A DNA stretch of 64,000 nt from Kistimonas sp964291485 (lineage in GTDB: Bacteria; Pseudomonadota; Gammaproteobacteria; Pseudomonadales; Endozoicomonadaceae): NCBI GenBank assembly GCA_964291485.2, contig OZ220224.1, positions 2,790,001 through 2,854,000 on the forward strand, written 5' to 3'. Positions 1 through 8,294 of this stretch are shown piece by piece; positions within the stretch are counted from its first letter, which is position 1, and every line of letters begins with the position of its first letter. Position numbers and translations under genes: made by a program. A model generated the notes under the pieces. It did no database searches. It was not told where the DNA came from and was given only the letters and a program-made list of their open reading frames with translations.

Positions 1-535
1 GCCTGGAAACTGTCTTTTCCAGAGTGCCTGAATACTGCTTGCTTTTTTCTGCAGCGGCTTTCAGCGTTTTCAGGGTCGCGGCATTGTCAGCCAGTTGCTT
101 TTCGAGGGCATCAATATCCTTGCGGTTACGCTTGTTCGCCAGATCCCAGAGTTTACGGATTTCAAAATTGATATCTTTCAACTCTGACTTAACCTGTTGA
201 TCGCTTTGACTCATCGTCTGGCCGGTTTCTGTGACAGCACCTGAGACATCCGTCAGTTGCTTTTCTGCTGCCACCACCAGGCTGCGGGTCGCCTGCAGTT
301 CATTCTGTAGCGCCGCAATCTGGAAATAACCAAATCCACCCACGGCCAGCAGCAATCCCAGCAGGATCAAAAACAATCCCGTACCTGCAGAGCCAGCGGA
401 TGGCTCTTTTGCCGGTTCACGCACAGTTTTTTTCTTTGTACCGGCGCGGGATGCCGACGAGCGTTCCGTAACCTCATCGGCAGACAGTGAGAGACTCGGC
501 AAATTATCGAGATCATCCCGGTCATCTGAATGCAT
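1..535 (-). CDS. Membrane-anchored coiled-coil protein, 3' end cut by window
   Basis: The frame is open from an ATG at 535 (a second in-frame ATG lies at 541) to the left edge, so the C-terminus is missing. The first 50 or so residues are polar and basic (KKKTVREP). One hydrophobic segment of about 22 residues follows (GLFLILLGLLLAVGGFGYF). After it comes a long Gln/Glu/Lys/Leu-rich helical part that looks like a coiled coil (LQNELQATRSLVVAAEKQL). This is the layout of a cytoplasmic-N, periplasmic coiled-coil anchor protein. I do not recognise the family and assign no function. The start at 535 or 541 is undecided because neither has a clear ribosome site. Confidence 0.6.
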   Translation of the reverse strand, partial: MHSDDRDDLDNLPSLSLSADEVTERSSASRAGTKKKTVREPAKEPSAGSAGTGLFLILLGLLLAVGGFGYFQIAALQNELQATRSLVVAAEKQLTDVSGAVTETGQTMSQSDQQVKSELKDINFEIRKLWDLANKRNRKDIDALEKQLADNAATLKTLKAAAEKSKQYSGTLEKTVSR

Positions 536-779
536 TGTCATTCCGTGTTCACAAATCGTTGGGAAAGAGTGTTGATACAACAATGGCCGCCATTGTAGTG
601 CAAAGCGACTGGAGACCCAATACAGCGCTGCACGCACCTGATCAGTGCAGTACACTTCCCTGTCGCATCATCAAATAGCATAAAGCTGCTCTCGCCTTCC
701 CTCTGGAACCACAAAAATTAAACTGGAACCAAAATTGCTTAGCTGACAGTGCACACTGAAGCCAAGGGGGGAGTATCGC

Positions 780-1118
780 ATGACGGTTCAATACACCAAG
801 CAGATGATCGACCTGCTCCAGGTCCTGAGACGTCGTATCAAGGCAGAGTTTGATATCAACATCCGTTTCAGTTCCGATCAGACGATCGATGAAATACACC
901 GCCTGGTGAGGCAAACACGGGATCGCACTACACGAACAACGGCGCTGCAATTCCTCCAACTGGCCGGTTTTACTATTACAGAACAGGATTTGGACAAACA
1001 CGTCTCCACTGTGCCCCCTGGCGCACCCACAGTGGCAAAGAACCAACAGGACCCTGCACTGCCTGACCATTCAATTACAACAAAAACCCGTATCTATCGC
1101 GGGCGCGTAGTTGCATAA
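780..1118 (+). CDS. Small hypothetical protein, 112 aa
   Basis: A strong ribosome binding site, AAGGGGGGAG at 763-772, sits 7 bases before the ATG, which is the main reason to call this gene. The protein starts with a basic helical stretch (MIDLLQVLRRRIKAEF), is mostly polar, has no signal peptide or membrane segment, and ends in RIYRGRVVA. A competing Cys-rich frame on the other strand (642-1070) lacks such a site. The function is unknown. A short inverted repeat, GGGTAACC/GGTTACCC (1133-1153), lies just downstream and could end the transcript, although it has no T run. Confidence 0.55.
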   Translation: MTVQYTKQMIDLLQVLRRRIKAEFDINIRFSSDQTIDEIHRLVRQTRDRTTRTTALQFLQLAGFTITEQDLDKHVSTVPPGAPTVAKNQQDPALPDHSITTKTRIYRGRVVA

Positions 1119-1348
1119 CAGATACCGGGTACGGGTAACCGCCCGGGTTACCCAGCCTGACGAAAATGACAGCCATCTACCCGAATAACCCTGCGCGAAC
1201 TCCGTAGATAAGGCTGTCGCCCAATGCTATCATCCGCAGGCTAAAAAGCTCACATCGCCCCGTAGCATTCACTCTCCGCAGAGAGAGGCGTGTTATTGGT
1301 TGGATGTGCAGACCGTACTTAGCCAACCCTGAAATGGAGATATCAAAT

Positions 1349-1930
1349 ATGGCATTCGAACTGCCCGCCCTGCCTTACGACCGGGATGCCCTGGAGCCCC
1401 ATATTTCCAAAGAAACCCTGGACTACCACTACGGCAAGCATCACAACACCTACGTGGTCAAGCTGAACGGTCTGGTTGAAGGCACTGAGCTGGAAAACAA
1501 GAGCCTGGAAGACATCATCAAGACCTCTGAAGGCGGCATTTTCAACAATGCAGCCCAGATCTGGAACCACACGTTCTACTGGCACTGCCTGAGCCCCAAC
1601 GGTGGTGGCGAGCCGACAGGTGAACTGGCTGACGCCATCAACGCCGCATTCGGTTCGTTTGAAGCGTTTCAGCAGACGTTCACTGAAAGCGCGATCAACA
1701 ACTTCGGCTCAAGCTGGACCTGGCTGGTCAAGAATACTGACGGCACTGTTGCGATTGTTAATACCAGCAATGCCGCCACCCCGCTGACCACCGATCAGAC
1801 ACCTCTGATGACCTGTGACCTCTGGGAACACGCTTACTATATCGACTACCGCAATGTTCGCCCTGATTACCTGGCCGCCTTCTGGAAGCTGGTGAACTGG
1901 GAATTCGTTGCTGCGAATTTTTCTGCGTAA
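1349..1930 (+). CDS. sodB: Superoxide dismutase, iron type
   Basis: Cytoplasmic enzyme that converts superoxide to hydrogen peroxide and oxygen. The 193-residue product is close to E. coli SodB along its whole length (MAFELPALPY start, YHYGKHH, FNNAAQIWNHTFYW, DLWEHAYYIDYRN). The metal ligands are visible: His27, His74, and the Asp and His of DLWEH. The Gln in FNNAAQ is the iron-type signature. I chose the ATG at 1349 because GGAG lies about 10 bases upstream and family members begin MAFELP. An in-frame start at 1304 would add 15 unrelated residues. It is a single-gene unit that ends at an inverted repeat. Confidence 0.95.
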   Translation: MAFELPALPYDRDALEPHISKETLDYHYGKHHNTYVVKLNGLVEGTELENKSLEDIIKTSEGGIFNNAAQIWNHTFYWHCLSPNGGGEPTGELADAINAAFGSFEAFQQTFTESAINNFGSSWTWLVKNTDGTVAIVNTSNAATPLTTDQTPLMTCDLWEHAYYIDYRNVRPDYLAAFWKLVNWEFVAANFSA

Positions 1931-1997
1931 TAAGAGCAGTACCTGCAATACGTAGGTTGGCATTGATACCAACTTATCCAACGCAGAAAGACTGTTG

Positions 1998-2037
1998 ATC
2001 GTACTGCCGGTCAGGCTTACCTTTCAGGCAGTACGAT
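1998..2037 (+). terminator. Hairpin after sodB
   Basis: An 11-bp perfect inverted repeat (ATCGTACTGCC / GGCAGTACGAT) with an 18-base loop starts 67 bases past the sodB stop and is followed by TTT. It is a plausible but weak intrinsic terminator because of the long loop and short T run. Confidence 0.5.
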
Positions 2038-2209
2038 TTGAATAACACATATCAAGACTCCCCCCCTGCCCGGCTTGCTCACAGCCCTCATAACGACACC
2101 TTTTCTTTTTCACACAACAGCGAAACAACCATCCGCTCGGACATGAGTCGACTACCACAGGGTTTTTCCTGTTGCACATCCGTACAAACAACAATTGCCC
2201 AATAATGCA

Positions 2210-2228
2210 TATGAGAATAATTTTCATT
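2210..2228 (+). promoter_or_regulatory. Fur box upstream of the TonB receptor gene
   Basis: TATGAGAATAATTTTCATT matches the consensus dyad AATGATAAT-N-ATTATCATT at 15 of 18 positions (my hand count). It lies 30 bases before the receptor start codon, where ferric uptake regulator binding would block the promoter. This predicts induction of the iron uptake locus under iron limitation. Confidence 0.7.
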
Positions 2229-2257
2229 TAGAAAACCTTTTCAGGAAATCCTCTTAA

Positions 2258-4270
2258 ATGTCGCACTTCCCAGGCACACAATGCCTTTTGGCAATGGCTG
2301 TTGCTTTCGCTCTGCCCGTAATGGCTCAAGAAGAATCTGACAACAAGAAACAGGTCGGTGGTCCGCTGGTCTTTGACCAGGTCGTCGTGACTGCTACCAA
2401 GACAGAAAACAGCCTGGCCACAGCGCCTGCGTCCATGTCAGTGATCACCAGCGATGAGATCAAGTCTCAGCCGACCATGGCGCTGAACGACATCGTCAAA
2501 CAGGCTGTTGGCGTTGAGAGCAGAAAAGAAGGTGGCCGTGCCGGACGGGAATCCATCAGCATTCGTGGCATGGACAGTGACTACACACTGATCATGGTCA
2601 ATGGCCGGAAGATGAGTTCTTCGAATGCCATTGTCCGTGGTAATGACTTCGATCTGTCTGCCATTCCGCAGGACAACATTGAGCGGATTGAAATCATCCG
2701 TGGTCCCATGTCTGCGCTTTATGGCTCTGAAGCACTGGGCGGCGTCGTCAACATCATCACCAAGCTGCCAGACAACGAATGGCGCAGCACCATTAGCAGT
2801 GATATCGCCCAACCTGAAGGCGGTAACGGCGGTACCGAAACGATCGTGGGTCTGAACACCGGCGGTGCCCTGATTGATGACAAGCTGTATCTCAACCTCT
2901 CCGTCAACAAAAGCGACAGGGATAAGTGGAAGCCCTATGACAACAGTGCAGGATTCAATTATGACCGTAAAAAGGTCACTGCATTGGAAGAACGGGATAC
3001 ACTAAGCCTTGCCGGTAACGTGAACTGGCTGATCAATGACAATGAGACCCTGGACATTGATATCACCCACAGCAATGACAAGCGCGATGGCGTGATTGAA
3101 TCGACCAAGGGACTGACTGCGACCAACCAAAAAGTTAAACGCAACAGCATTGCGTTTACTCATGGTGGTGACTGGAGCTGGGGCGAATCCCAACTCCGCT
3201 ACTACCGTGAAGAAGTGGAGCTCGGCGAACAGGAAACCAAAAAAATCAGTGACTGGGAATCTGTTCTCGCTGACAACAGAAAATATGCCACCGAAACCAC
3301 CAATGTAATTGACGGTTCAGTATCCACAGACTTCAACAGCCACAGGCTCACTCTGGGCGGCGAAATCAGCAATAACGAGCTGGAGAACCCGAACGACTTC
3401 GAGGAAACCGGCAAAGCAGATGTTACTCAGAAAGCCCTTTTTGCCCAAGACGAATGGCAGTTGGCTGACGACTGGACACTGACATACGGTACCCGAATTG
3501 ATCATCATGAAAAATTTGGTACTGAATACAGTCCTCGCGCCTATCTGGTACACAGCGTAACAGACAATCTGACAATTAAAGGTGGAGCAGGCAAGGCCTT
3601 CAAGGCTCCCTCCCTTCGACAGTTAAGCAAGGAATATAATCTGAGTAGCTGCAAGGGCACATGTGTACTAGAAGGCAATCCTGACCTGAAACCTGAGACC
3701 AGTACCAGCTATGAACTGGCAGCCAATTACCGTCAGGATACTTGGGAAGTTGAAGCGGCAGTTTTCCAAAATGACGTAAAAAATCTGATAGAGCGTGATT
3801 TGGATAATGAACTTTATACCAATGATGAAGGGCTGCCGGTCTATACCTATACAAACGTTGCAAAAGCCAAAATCAAAGGTATTGAACTGGGTGGCCGCAT
3901 GGCGCTGACCCAATCACTCTCACTGAACGGTGATTACACCTATACCGATGCCCGTGATGAAACCACCGGTGACATCCTGACTGACCGTCCGAGACAAAAT
4001 GTCTCGGCAAAACTGAACTGGCAGGCTTCACAAAAGCTGAACACCTTTGTACGCGCCAGCTACATTGGCGACCAGAAGCTCAGCGATGAAGTCGACCTTG
4101 ATGGCTATTCGCTGGTTGATCTCGGTGTGAACTACCAGATGACGGCATCGCTCCGCCTCCGCGCAGGCGTGACCAACGTTACGGATGAAAGCCTTCCCCA
4201 CGAGGCAACCGTGATGGGCTACAGTGAAGACCCGAGAACCTGGTACGTCGGCTTTACCACCACGTTCTGA
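2258..4270 (+). CDS. TonB-dependent outer-membrane receptor, siderophore type
   Basis: Outer-membrane beta-barrel that imports a ferric siderophore using TonB energy. The 670-residue product has a signal peptide (cleavage near MAQEES), a TonB-box-like region at about residues 40-48 (DQVVVTATKTE), and a plug domain with the typical RIEIIRGPMSALYGSEALGGVVNIIT segment split over about residues 145-170. A 22-strand-type barrel follows and ends in aromatic Phe (WYVGFTTTF). The sequence style resembles the CirA/IrgA/VctA catecholate group, so a catechol ligand is likely but not proven. A Fur box precedes it and a complete FecBCD/E-type ABC importer follows, so the locus forms a full iron route. Confidence 0.9.
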   Translation: MSHFPGTQCLLAMAVAFALPVMAQEESDNKKQVGGPLVFDQVVVTATKTENSLATAPASMSVITSDEIKSQPTMALNDIVKQAVGVESRKEGGRAGRESISIRGMDSDYTLIMVNGRKMSSSNAIVRGNDFDLSAIPQDNIERIEIIRGPMSALYGSEALGGVVNIITKLPDNEWRSTISSDIAQPEGGNGGTETIVGLNTGGALIDDKLYLNLSVNKSDRDKWKPYDNSAGFNYDRKKVTALEERDTLSLAGNVNWLINDNETLDIDITHSNDKRDGVIESTKGLTATNQKVKRNSIAFTHGGDWSWGESQLRYYREEVELGEQETKKISDWESVLADNRKYATETTNVIDGSVSTDFNSHRLTLGGEISNNELENPNDFEETGKADVTQKALFAQDEWQLADDWTLTYGTRIDHHEKFGTEYSPRAYLVHSVTDNLTIKGGAGKAFKAPSLRQLSKEYNLSSCKGTCVLEGNPDLKPETSTSYELAANYRQDTWEVEAAVFQNDVKNLIERDLDNELYTNDEGLPVYTYTNVAKAKIKGIELGGRMALTQSLSLNGDYTYTDARDETTGDILTDRPRQNVSAKLNWQASQKLNTFVRASYIGDQKLSDEVDLDGYSLVDLGVNYQMTASLRLRAGVTNVTDESLPHEATVMGYSEDPRTWYVGFTTTF

Positions 4271-4278
4271 TCATGACT

Positions 4279-4304
4279 CCCGCCCGGTCATCTGACTGGG
4301 CGGG
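4279..4304 (+). terminator. GC-rich hairpin between receptor and binding-protein genes
   Basis: CCCGCCC pairs with GGGCGGG across a 12-base loop, 8 bases after the receptor stop. There is no T run. It may be a partial attenuator or an mRNA-stabilising stem separating receptor expression from the ABC genes. Confidence 0.4.
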
Positions 4305-4357
4305 TCACATCATCCATTTCATATACATTACGCTACGCACGCATTGTAAGGAGCGTC

Positions 4358-5341
4358 ATGCAACCGATTAAACGTATTCTGACCATCATCGGTTTGGGAC
4401 TTACCCTGGCAGGCTGTTCTGAAGAAGTCACTCATCAGCCACAGGCTCAGACTGCTAACACCACTCGAACCGTCCAGCACGCAATGGGCGAGACACAGGT
4501 ACCTGAAACGCCGAAGCGGATCGTAGTGCTCTCGACAGAAGCAACGGAAACCCTGCTGTCACTGGGTATCAAACCGGTTGGCGCCGTCCGTTCCAGCACC
4601 GCTGACCCCAGCGATACCTGGTTTGCCCATATCCGTGACGCCATGGCGGACGTCACCGTGGTGGGTGAAGAAAAACAGGTCAACCTGGAAGTCGTAGCCG
4701 GCCTTAAGCCGGATCTGATTCTTGGCCTCAAGTCACGGCAGGAACAAATTTATCCGCAGCTGAGCGCTATTGCGCCTACCGTTTTTGCCGGCCAATTCAA
4801 CGGCGCCCTGCGTGAAAACCTTGTGCTGGTGAGTGACGCAGTCAATCGTAAGACCGAGGGTCAGCAACTGCTTGCCAAACTTGACCAGCAGATTGCTTCA
4901 CTCTCCACCCGGCTGGATGAAGCAGGCTGGCTGGAGCAGAAAACCGCCGTGATCCGGTTCCAGGTAACCGGCGCACGCTTCTATTACAACGACAGTTTTG
5001 CAGCCAACTTAATCAAAGCGCTGGGATTTGAACGGCCTGCCCTGCATGACACAACCGGTTTTGCTGAACCCCTGACCCGGGAGCGTATTCCTGAAGCTGA
5101 TGCCGACATTCAGTTCTATTTCACCTTTGCTTCGGAAGACCCTGCAAAAGGCGAGCAGAATGCCCGAAGCTGGCTAGACAATCCGCTTTGGCAATCCCTT
5201 CGCGCCAGCCAGAAAGACCAGATTTTCCAGGTCAACAATGATACCTGGAACAAGTCCTACGGCATCATCTCCGCCCATGAAGTCCTTAATGATATTGAAG
5301 AGCAGCTTTTGAAGACCTCTTCCAACGGCGCCAAAGGCTAA
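4358..5341 (+). CDS. Periplasmic iron-siderophore binding lipoprotein
   Basis: Binding component of an iron(III)-siderophore ABC importer. The 327-residue product has a lipoprotein signal (MQPIKRILTIIGLGLTLAGC, lipobox LAGC with Cys20). A Peripla_BP_2 fold follows: the strand RIVVLSTEATETLLSLGIKPVGA at about residues 50-75 and LKPDLILGLKSRQEQ at about 115-130. AAGGAG at about 4348 is the ribosome site. The stop TAA lies 3 bases before the next start, so translation is probably coupled. It resembles the FecB/VctP/YclQ type. The ligand cannot be read from sequence. Confidence 0.88.
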   Translation: MQPIKRILTIIGLGLTLAGCSEEVTHQPQAQTANTTRTVQHAMGETQVPETPKRIVVLSTEATETLLSLGIKPVGAVRSSTADPSDTWFAHIRDAMADVTVVGEEKQVNLEVVAGLKPDLILGLKSRQEQIYPQLSAIAPTVFAGQFNGALRENLVLVSDAVNRKTEGQQLLAKLDQQIASLSTRLDEAGWLEQKTAVIRFQVTGARFYYNDSFAANLIKALGFERPALHDTTGFAEPLTRERIPEADADIQFYFTFASEDPAKGEQNARSWLDNPLWQSLRASQKDQIFQVNNDTWNKSYGIISAHEVLNDIEEQLLKTSSNGAKG

Positions 5342-5344
5342 CCC

Positions 5345-6364
5345 ATGACGGCCATCACGCTGGGACACACTGACAACCCTCTCCAGCGCAATGCGATCAT
5401 TGTGCCGGGACTGCTTGTCGTCGTATGTATGCTGGCCATTGCCAGCATGGTGCTGGGCTATACCGATATCACAGGAAAGCACGTACTTGAAGCGCTGTTT
5501 TCTTACGACGGAAGTCGTGAGCATATTGTTGTTATCGACATGCGCCTGCCCAGGGTCATCATTGCCTTGATGGTGGGCGGCAGCCTGGCCGTTGCCGGCA
5601 CCCTGATGCAGGGCCTGACCCGTAACCCGCTGGCATCGCCAGCGATTTTCGGGATCAACAGCGGCGCTTCCCTGGCTATTGTCATTGCTACAGCCGTGTT
5701 TGGCATCTCCAGCCTGGAAGGTTATACCCTGTTCGCCATGGTCGGTGCAGCCCTGGCCGCACTGGTTGTTTACTGGCTGGGCATGTCCGGCGGTTCCCTG
5801 TCACCGCTGAATCTTACTTTGGCGGGTGTTGCTATCAGCGCCTTTTTGTCCTCATTGACGTCCGGACTACTGGTGTTCAATGAATCAGCGCTGGAAGAAG
5901 TCCTGTTCTGGCTATCCGGTTCTGTCGAAGGCCGTCGGCTTGATCTGGTCATTCCCCTGATCCCCCTGCAACTGGCCGGATGGCTGGCCGCATTGGCACT
6001 GTCCTCCGCCATGAACGCCCAGGCGCTGGGCGACGATGTCGCGAAAGGGTTGGGACAACGTACCCTGTGGGTCAAGCTAACGGCATCCTTGGTCATTGTA
6101 TTACTCGCTGGCACATCGGTCGCAATGGCCGGACCGATTGCCTTTGTCGGACTGGTTGCGCCACATTTGGCGCGTGGACTGGCAGGTACCAACTTTCGCT
6201 GGACGACACCCGCCTCGATATTGCTGGGCGCCGGCCTGCTATTGGTGGCTGATATCCTGGCGCGGTTTATCGTCTGGCCGCGGGAAGCCCCGGTTGGTGT
6301 CACTATGGCGTTGATAGGCGCGCCGTTTTTCATCCTTTATGCACGACGGAACCTGAATACATGA
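5345..6364 (+). CDS. FecCD-type siderophore ABC permease 1
   Basis: Inner-membrane half of the iron-siderophore channel. The 339-residue product is strongly hydrophobic, with about ten membrane helices. It carries the family block VAGTLMQGLTRNPLASPAIFGINSG split at about residues 80-105 and the cytoplasmic coupling segment GPIAFVGLVAPHLAR at about 260-275. Its stop overlaps the next start by 4 bases (ATGA), which indicates coupled production of the two permease halves. It is of the FecC/FepD type. Confidence 0.9.
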   Translation: MTAITLGHTDNPLQRNAIIVPGLLVVVCMLAIASMVLGYTDITGKHVLEALFSYDGSREHIVVIDMRLPRVIIALMVGGSLAVAGTLMQGLTRNPLASPAIFGINSGASLAIVIATAVFGISSLEGYTLFAMVGAALAALVVYWLGMSGGSLSPLNLTLAGVAISAFLSSLTSGLLVFNESALEEVLFWLSGSVEGRRLDLVIPLIPLQLAGWLAALALSSAMNAQALGDDVAKGLGQRTLWVKLTASLVIVLLAGTSVAMAGPIAFVGLVAPHLARGLAGTNFRWTTPASILLGAGLLLVADILARFIVWPREAPVGVTMALIGAPFFILYARRNLNT

Positions 6365-7392
6365 CCGCCGGCTACCTTGTACTGCGCAATGGCTGGGTAT
6401 CACACCTGATTCCTCGCCAGGGACTGACCCGTCTGGGACTGTTACTACTGGCTACCGCCACTCTTGCAATTCTGGCCATGGCGGCAGGCTCCATGCCGAT
6501 ACATCCCGTGCGAGTACTACAGACATTACTGGGACAGGGCACGTCCACCGAGCAACTGATTATCCAGCAATTTCGTATGCCACGGATGCTGATGGCACTC
6601 CTCGTCGGCACAGGGCTCGGTGTCGCAGGCGCCATCCTGCAGGGACTGGTAAGAAACCCACTGGCATCACCGGATGTGCTGGGCGTCACCGACGGCGCCA
6701 GCGTCGTGGCGGTGTTTGCCCTCACGGCATTTGCCGGACAATTCGCCATTATCTGGCTGCCGGCGTTAGTCTTCGCTGGCGGACTGGTAACCGTGCTGAT
6801 CATCTACACCATGGCCTGGAAAGGCGGTGTCGCACCACGACGCATGATTTTGATTGGCATCGGCCTCGGCGCCCTGCTCGCTGCAGCCCGCACCGTTGTG
6901 ATGATCCAGAGCCCTATCCAGAACACCGCCCAGGCCCAGGTCTGGTTAAGTGGCAGTCTAAATGCGGCCAACTGGCAGCAGGTGCAGATTCTGTCATTCT
7001 GGTATCTGTTGCTGCTGCCGTTATTGATGCTGGCCATGCGCAGCCTATCTGCACAAACCCTGGGCGATGATCTGGCAAAGAGCCTTGGCAGTCGTCTCAA
7101 CAGTGAACGGTTTGGTTTGATCATGCTCAGCACCGCACTGGCCACGGCAGGTGTCGCATTCTGCGGCAGCATCGGATTTGTCGGACTCATGGCCCCCCAT
7201 ATCGCCAGACGACTCCTGGGCAATATGCCGGAACTCCACCTGCCCGGCTCCGCCCTGGCGGGCGCATTACTGGTACTGGGCAGCGACCTGGCAGGACGTA
7301 TGGTTCTGGCGCCCATGGAAGTCCCTGTCGGTATCTTTACCGCGCTGATTGGCGCGCCTTACTTTATTTATCTATTGGTCAGTAAAAAATGA
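6361..7392 (+). CDS. FecCD-type siderophore ABC permease 2
   Basis: Second membrane subunit of the importer, 343 residues. It has the RNPLASPDVLGVTDGAS block at about residues 98-115 and GSIGFVGLMAPHIARR near residue 270. It is paralogous to the preceding gene and forms a heterodimer with it in FepD/FepG-like systems. The start is inside the previous stop and its own stop overlaps the ATPase start by 4 bases, so four import genes run as one tightly packed unit. Confidence 0.9.
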   Translation: MTAGYLVLRNGWVSHLIPRQGLTRLGLLLLATATLAILAMAAGSMPIHPVRVLQTLLGQGTSTEQLIIQQFRMPRMLMALLVGTGLGVAGAILQGLVRNPLASPDVLGVTDGASVVAVFALTAFAGQFAIIWLPALVFAGGLVTVLIIYTMAWKGGVAPRRMILIGIGLGALLAAARTVVMIQSPIQNTAQAQVWLSGSLNAANWQQVQILSFWYLLLLPLLMLAMRSLSAQTLGDDLAKSLGSRLNSERFGLIMLSTALATAGVAFCGSIGFVGLMAPHIARRLLGNMPELHLPGSALAGALLVLGSDLAGRMVLAPMEVPVGIFTALIGAPYFIYLLVSKK

Positions 7393-8195
7393 CGTGTGCC
7401 GTTCTGCAAAACCAGCAACTGTCACTGGGTTATGGCGGTGAGGTCATTATCGACAATCTCACCCTGGATATTCCTGAAGGCAAGATCACTACATTGATTG
7501 GCGCCAATGGCTGCGGCAAATCCACACTCTTGCGCGCCATGGCACGACTGCTGAAACCCATCACAGGCACTATTCTGCTGGACGGCAAAGATATCACGCG
7601 CAGCGCGACCCGTGACATTGCCCGCAAAATGGCCATCCTGCCGCAGTCGCCGGTTGCCCCCGAAGGAATGACCGTATTGCAACTGGTGCGCCAGGGGCGC
7701 TATCCGCATCAAAATTGGCTGAAGCAATGGTCAGAAGAAGACGAGCGTTGTGTAAAGCAGGCGCTTGAAGCTACACAGATGGCCGCCTTGAGTGAACGAC
7801 AGGTGGATTCCCTGTCAGGTGGACAGCGACAGCGTGCCTGGATAGCCATGACACTGGCCCAAAATACGGACGTCATTTTACTGGATGAACCGACCACCTA
7901 TCTCGACCTGAGCCACCAGATCGAAATTCTGGACTTGCTGTTTGACCTTAACCGGCATTCAGGTCGAACCATTGTCATGGTTCTGCACGACCTGAACCTC
8001 GCCTGCCGGTATGCGGACAACATTGTTGCGGTAAAAAAAGGAAAGGTATACGCCCATGGCGCGCCTGAAGACGTGATTAACCGAGAGCTGGTTCGTCAGG
8101 TCTTCGGTCTGGAATCACGCATTGTGCCCTGTCCGCTATTTGGAACCCCAACCTGTGTGCCTGAAGGAAAAGGCAGGCAGTCTTTGCAAGACTAA
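7389..8195 (+). CDS. Siderophore ABC importer ATPase
   Basis: Cytoplasmic ATPase that drives ferric-siderophore import. The 268-residue product has Walker A GANGCGKST (about 38-46), the Q-loop region LPQSP (about 85), the ABC signature LSGGQRQR (about 140), Walker B VILLDEPT (about 160) and the switch histidine in VMVLHDLN. It belongs to the FecE/FepC group. It is the last gene of the Fur-controlled locus and is followed after 33 bases by a strong terminator. Confidence 0.92.
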   Translation: MTCAVLQNQQLSLGYGGEVIIDNLTLDIPEGKITTLIGANGCGKSTLLRAMARLLKPITGTILLDGKDITRSATRDIARKMAILPQSPVAPEGMTVLQLVRQGRYPHQNWLKQWSEEDERCVKQALEATQMAALSERQVDSLSGGQRQRAWIAMTLAQNTDVILLDEPTTYLDLSHQIEILDLLFDLNRHSGRTIVMVLHDLNLACRYADNIVAVKKGKVYAHGAPEDVINRELVRQVFGLESRIVPCPLFGTPTCVPEGKGRQSLQD

Positions 8196-8228
8196 TATTT
8201 CGACTCCAACAAAATAGACATAACCTAT

Positions 8229-8264
8229 AAAAAAGCCCGGTTATTGAAACAACCGGGCTTTTTT
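8229..8264 (+). terminator. Bidirectional intrinsic terminator
   Basis: A 14-bp perfect stem (AAAAAAGCCCGGTT / AACCGGGCTTTTTT) with an 8-base loop gives a U tract on either strand. It ends the iron operon on the plus strand and the convergent betT transcript on the minus strand. Confidence 0.9.
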
Positions 8265-8294
8265 CATATTACAGGGAAGAATGGGGTACCGCTG

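Noticed and set aside
642..1070. Open frame of 142 codons on the minus strand, Cys-rich
   Set aside because: It overlaps the 780-1118 gene, which has a strong ribosome site, and its composition (many Cys, His, Gln) looks like a reverse-frame artefact.
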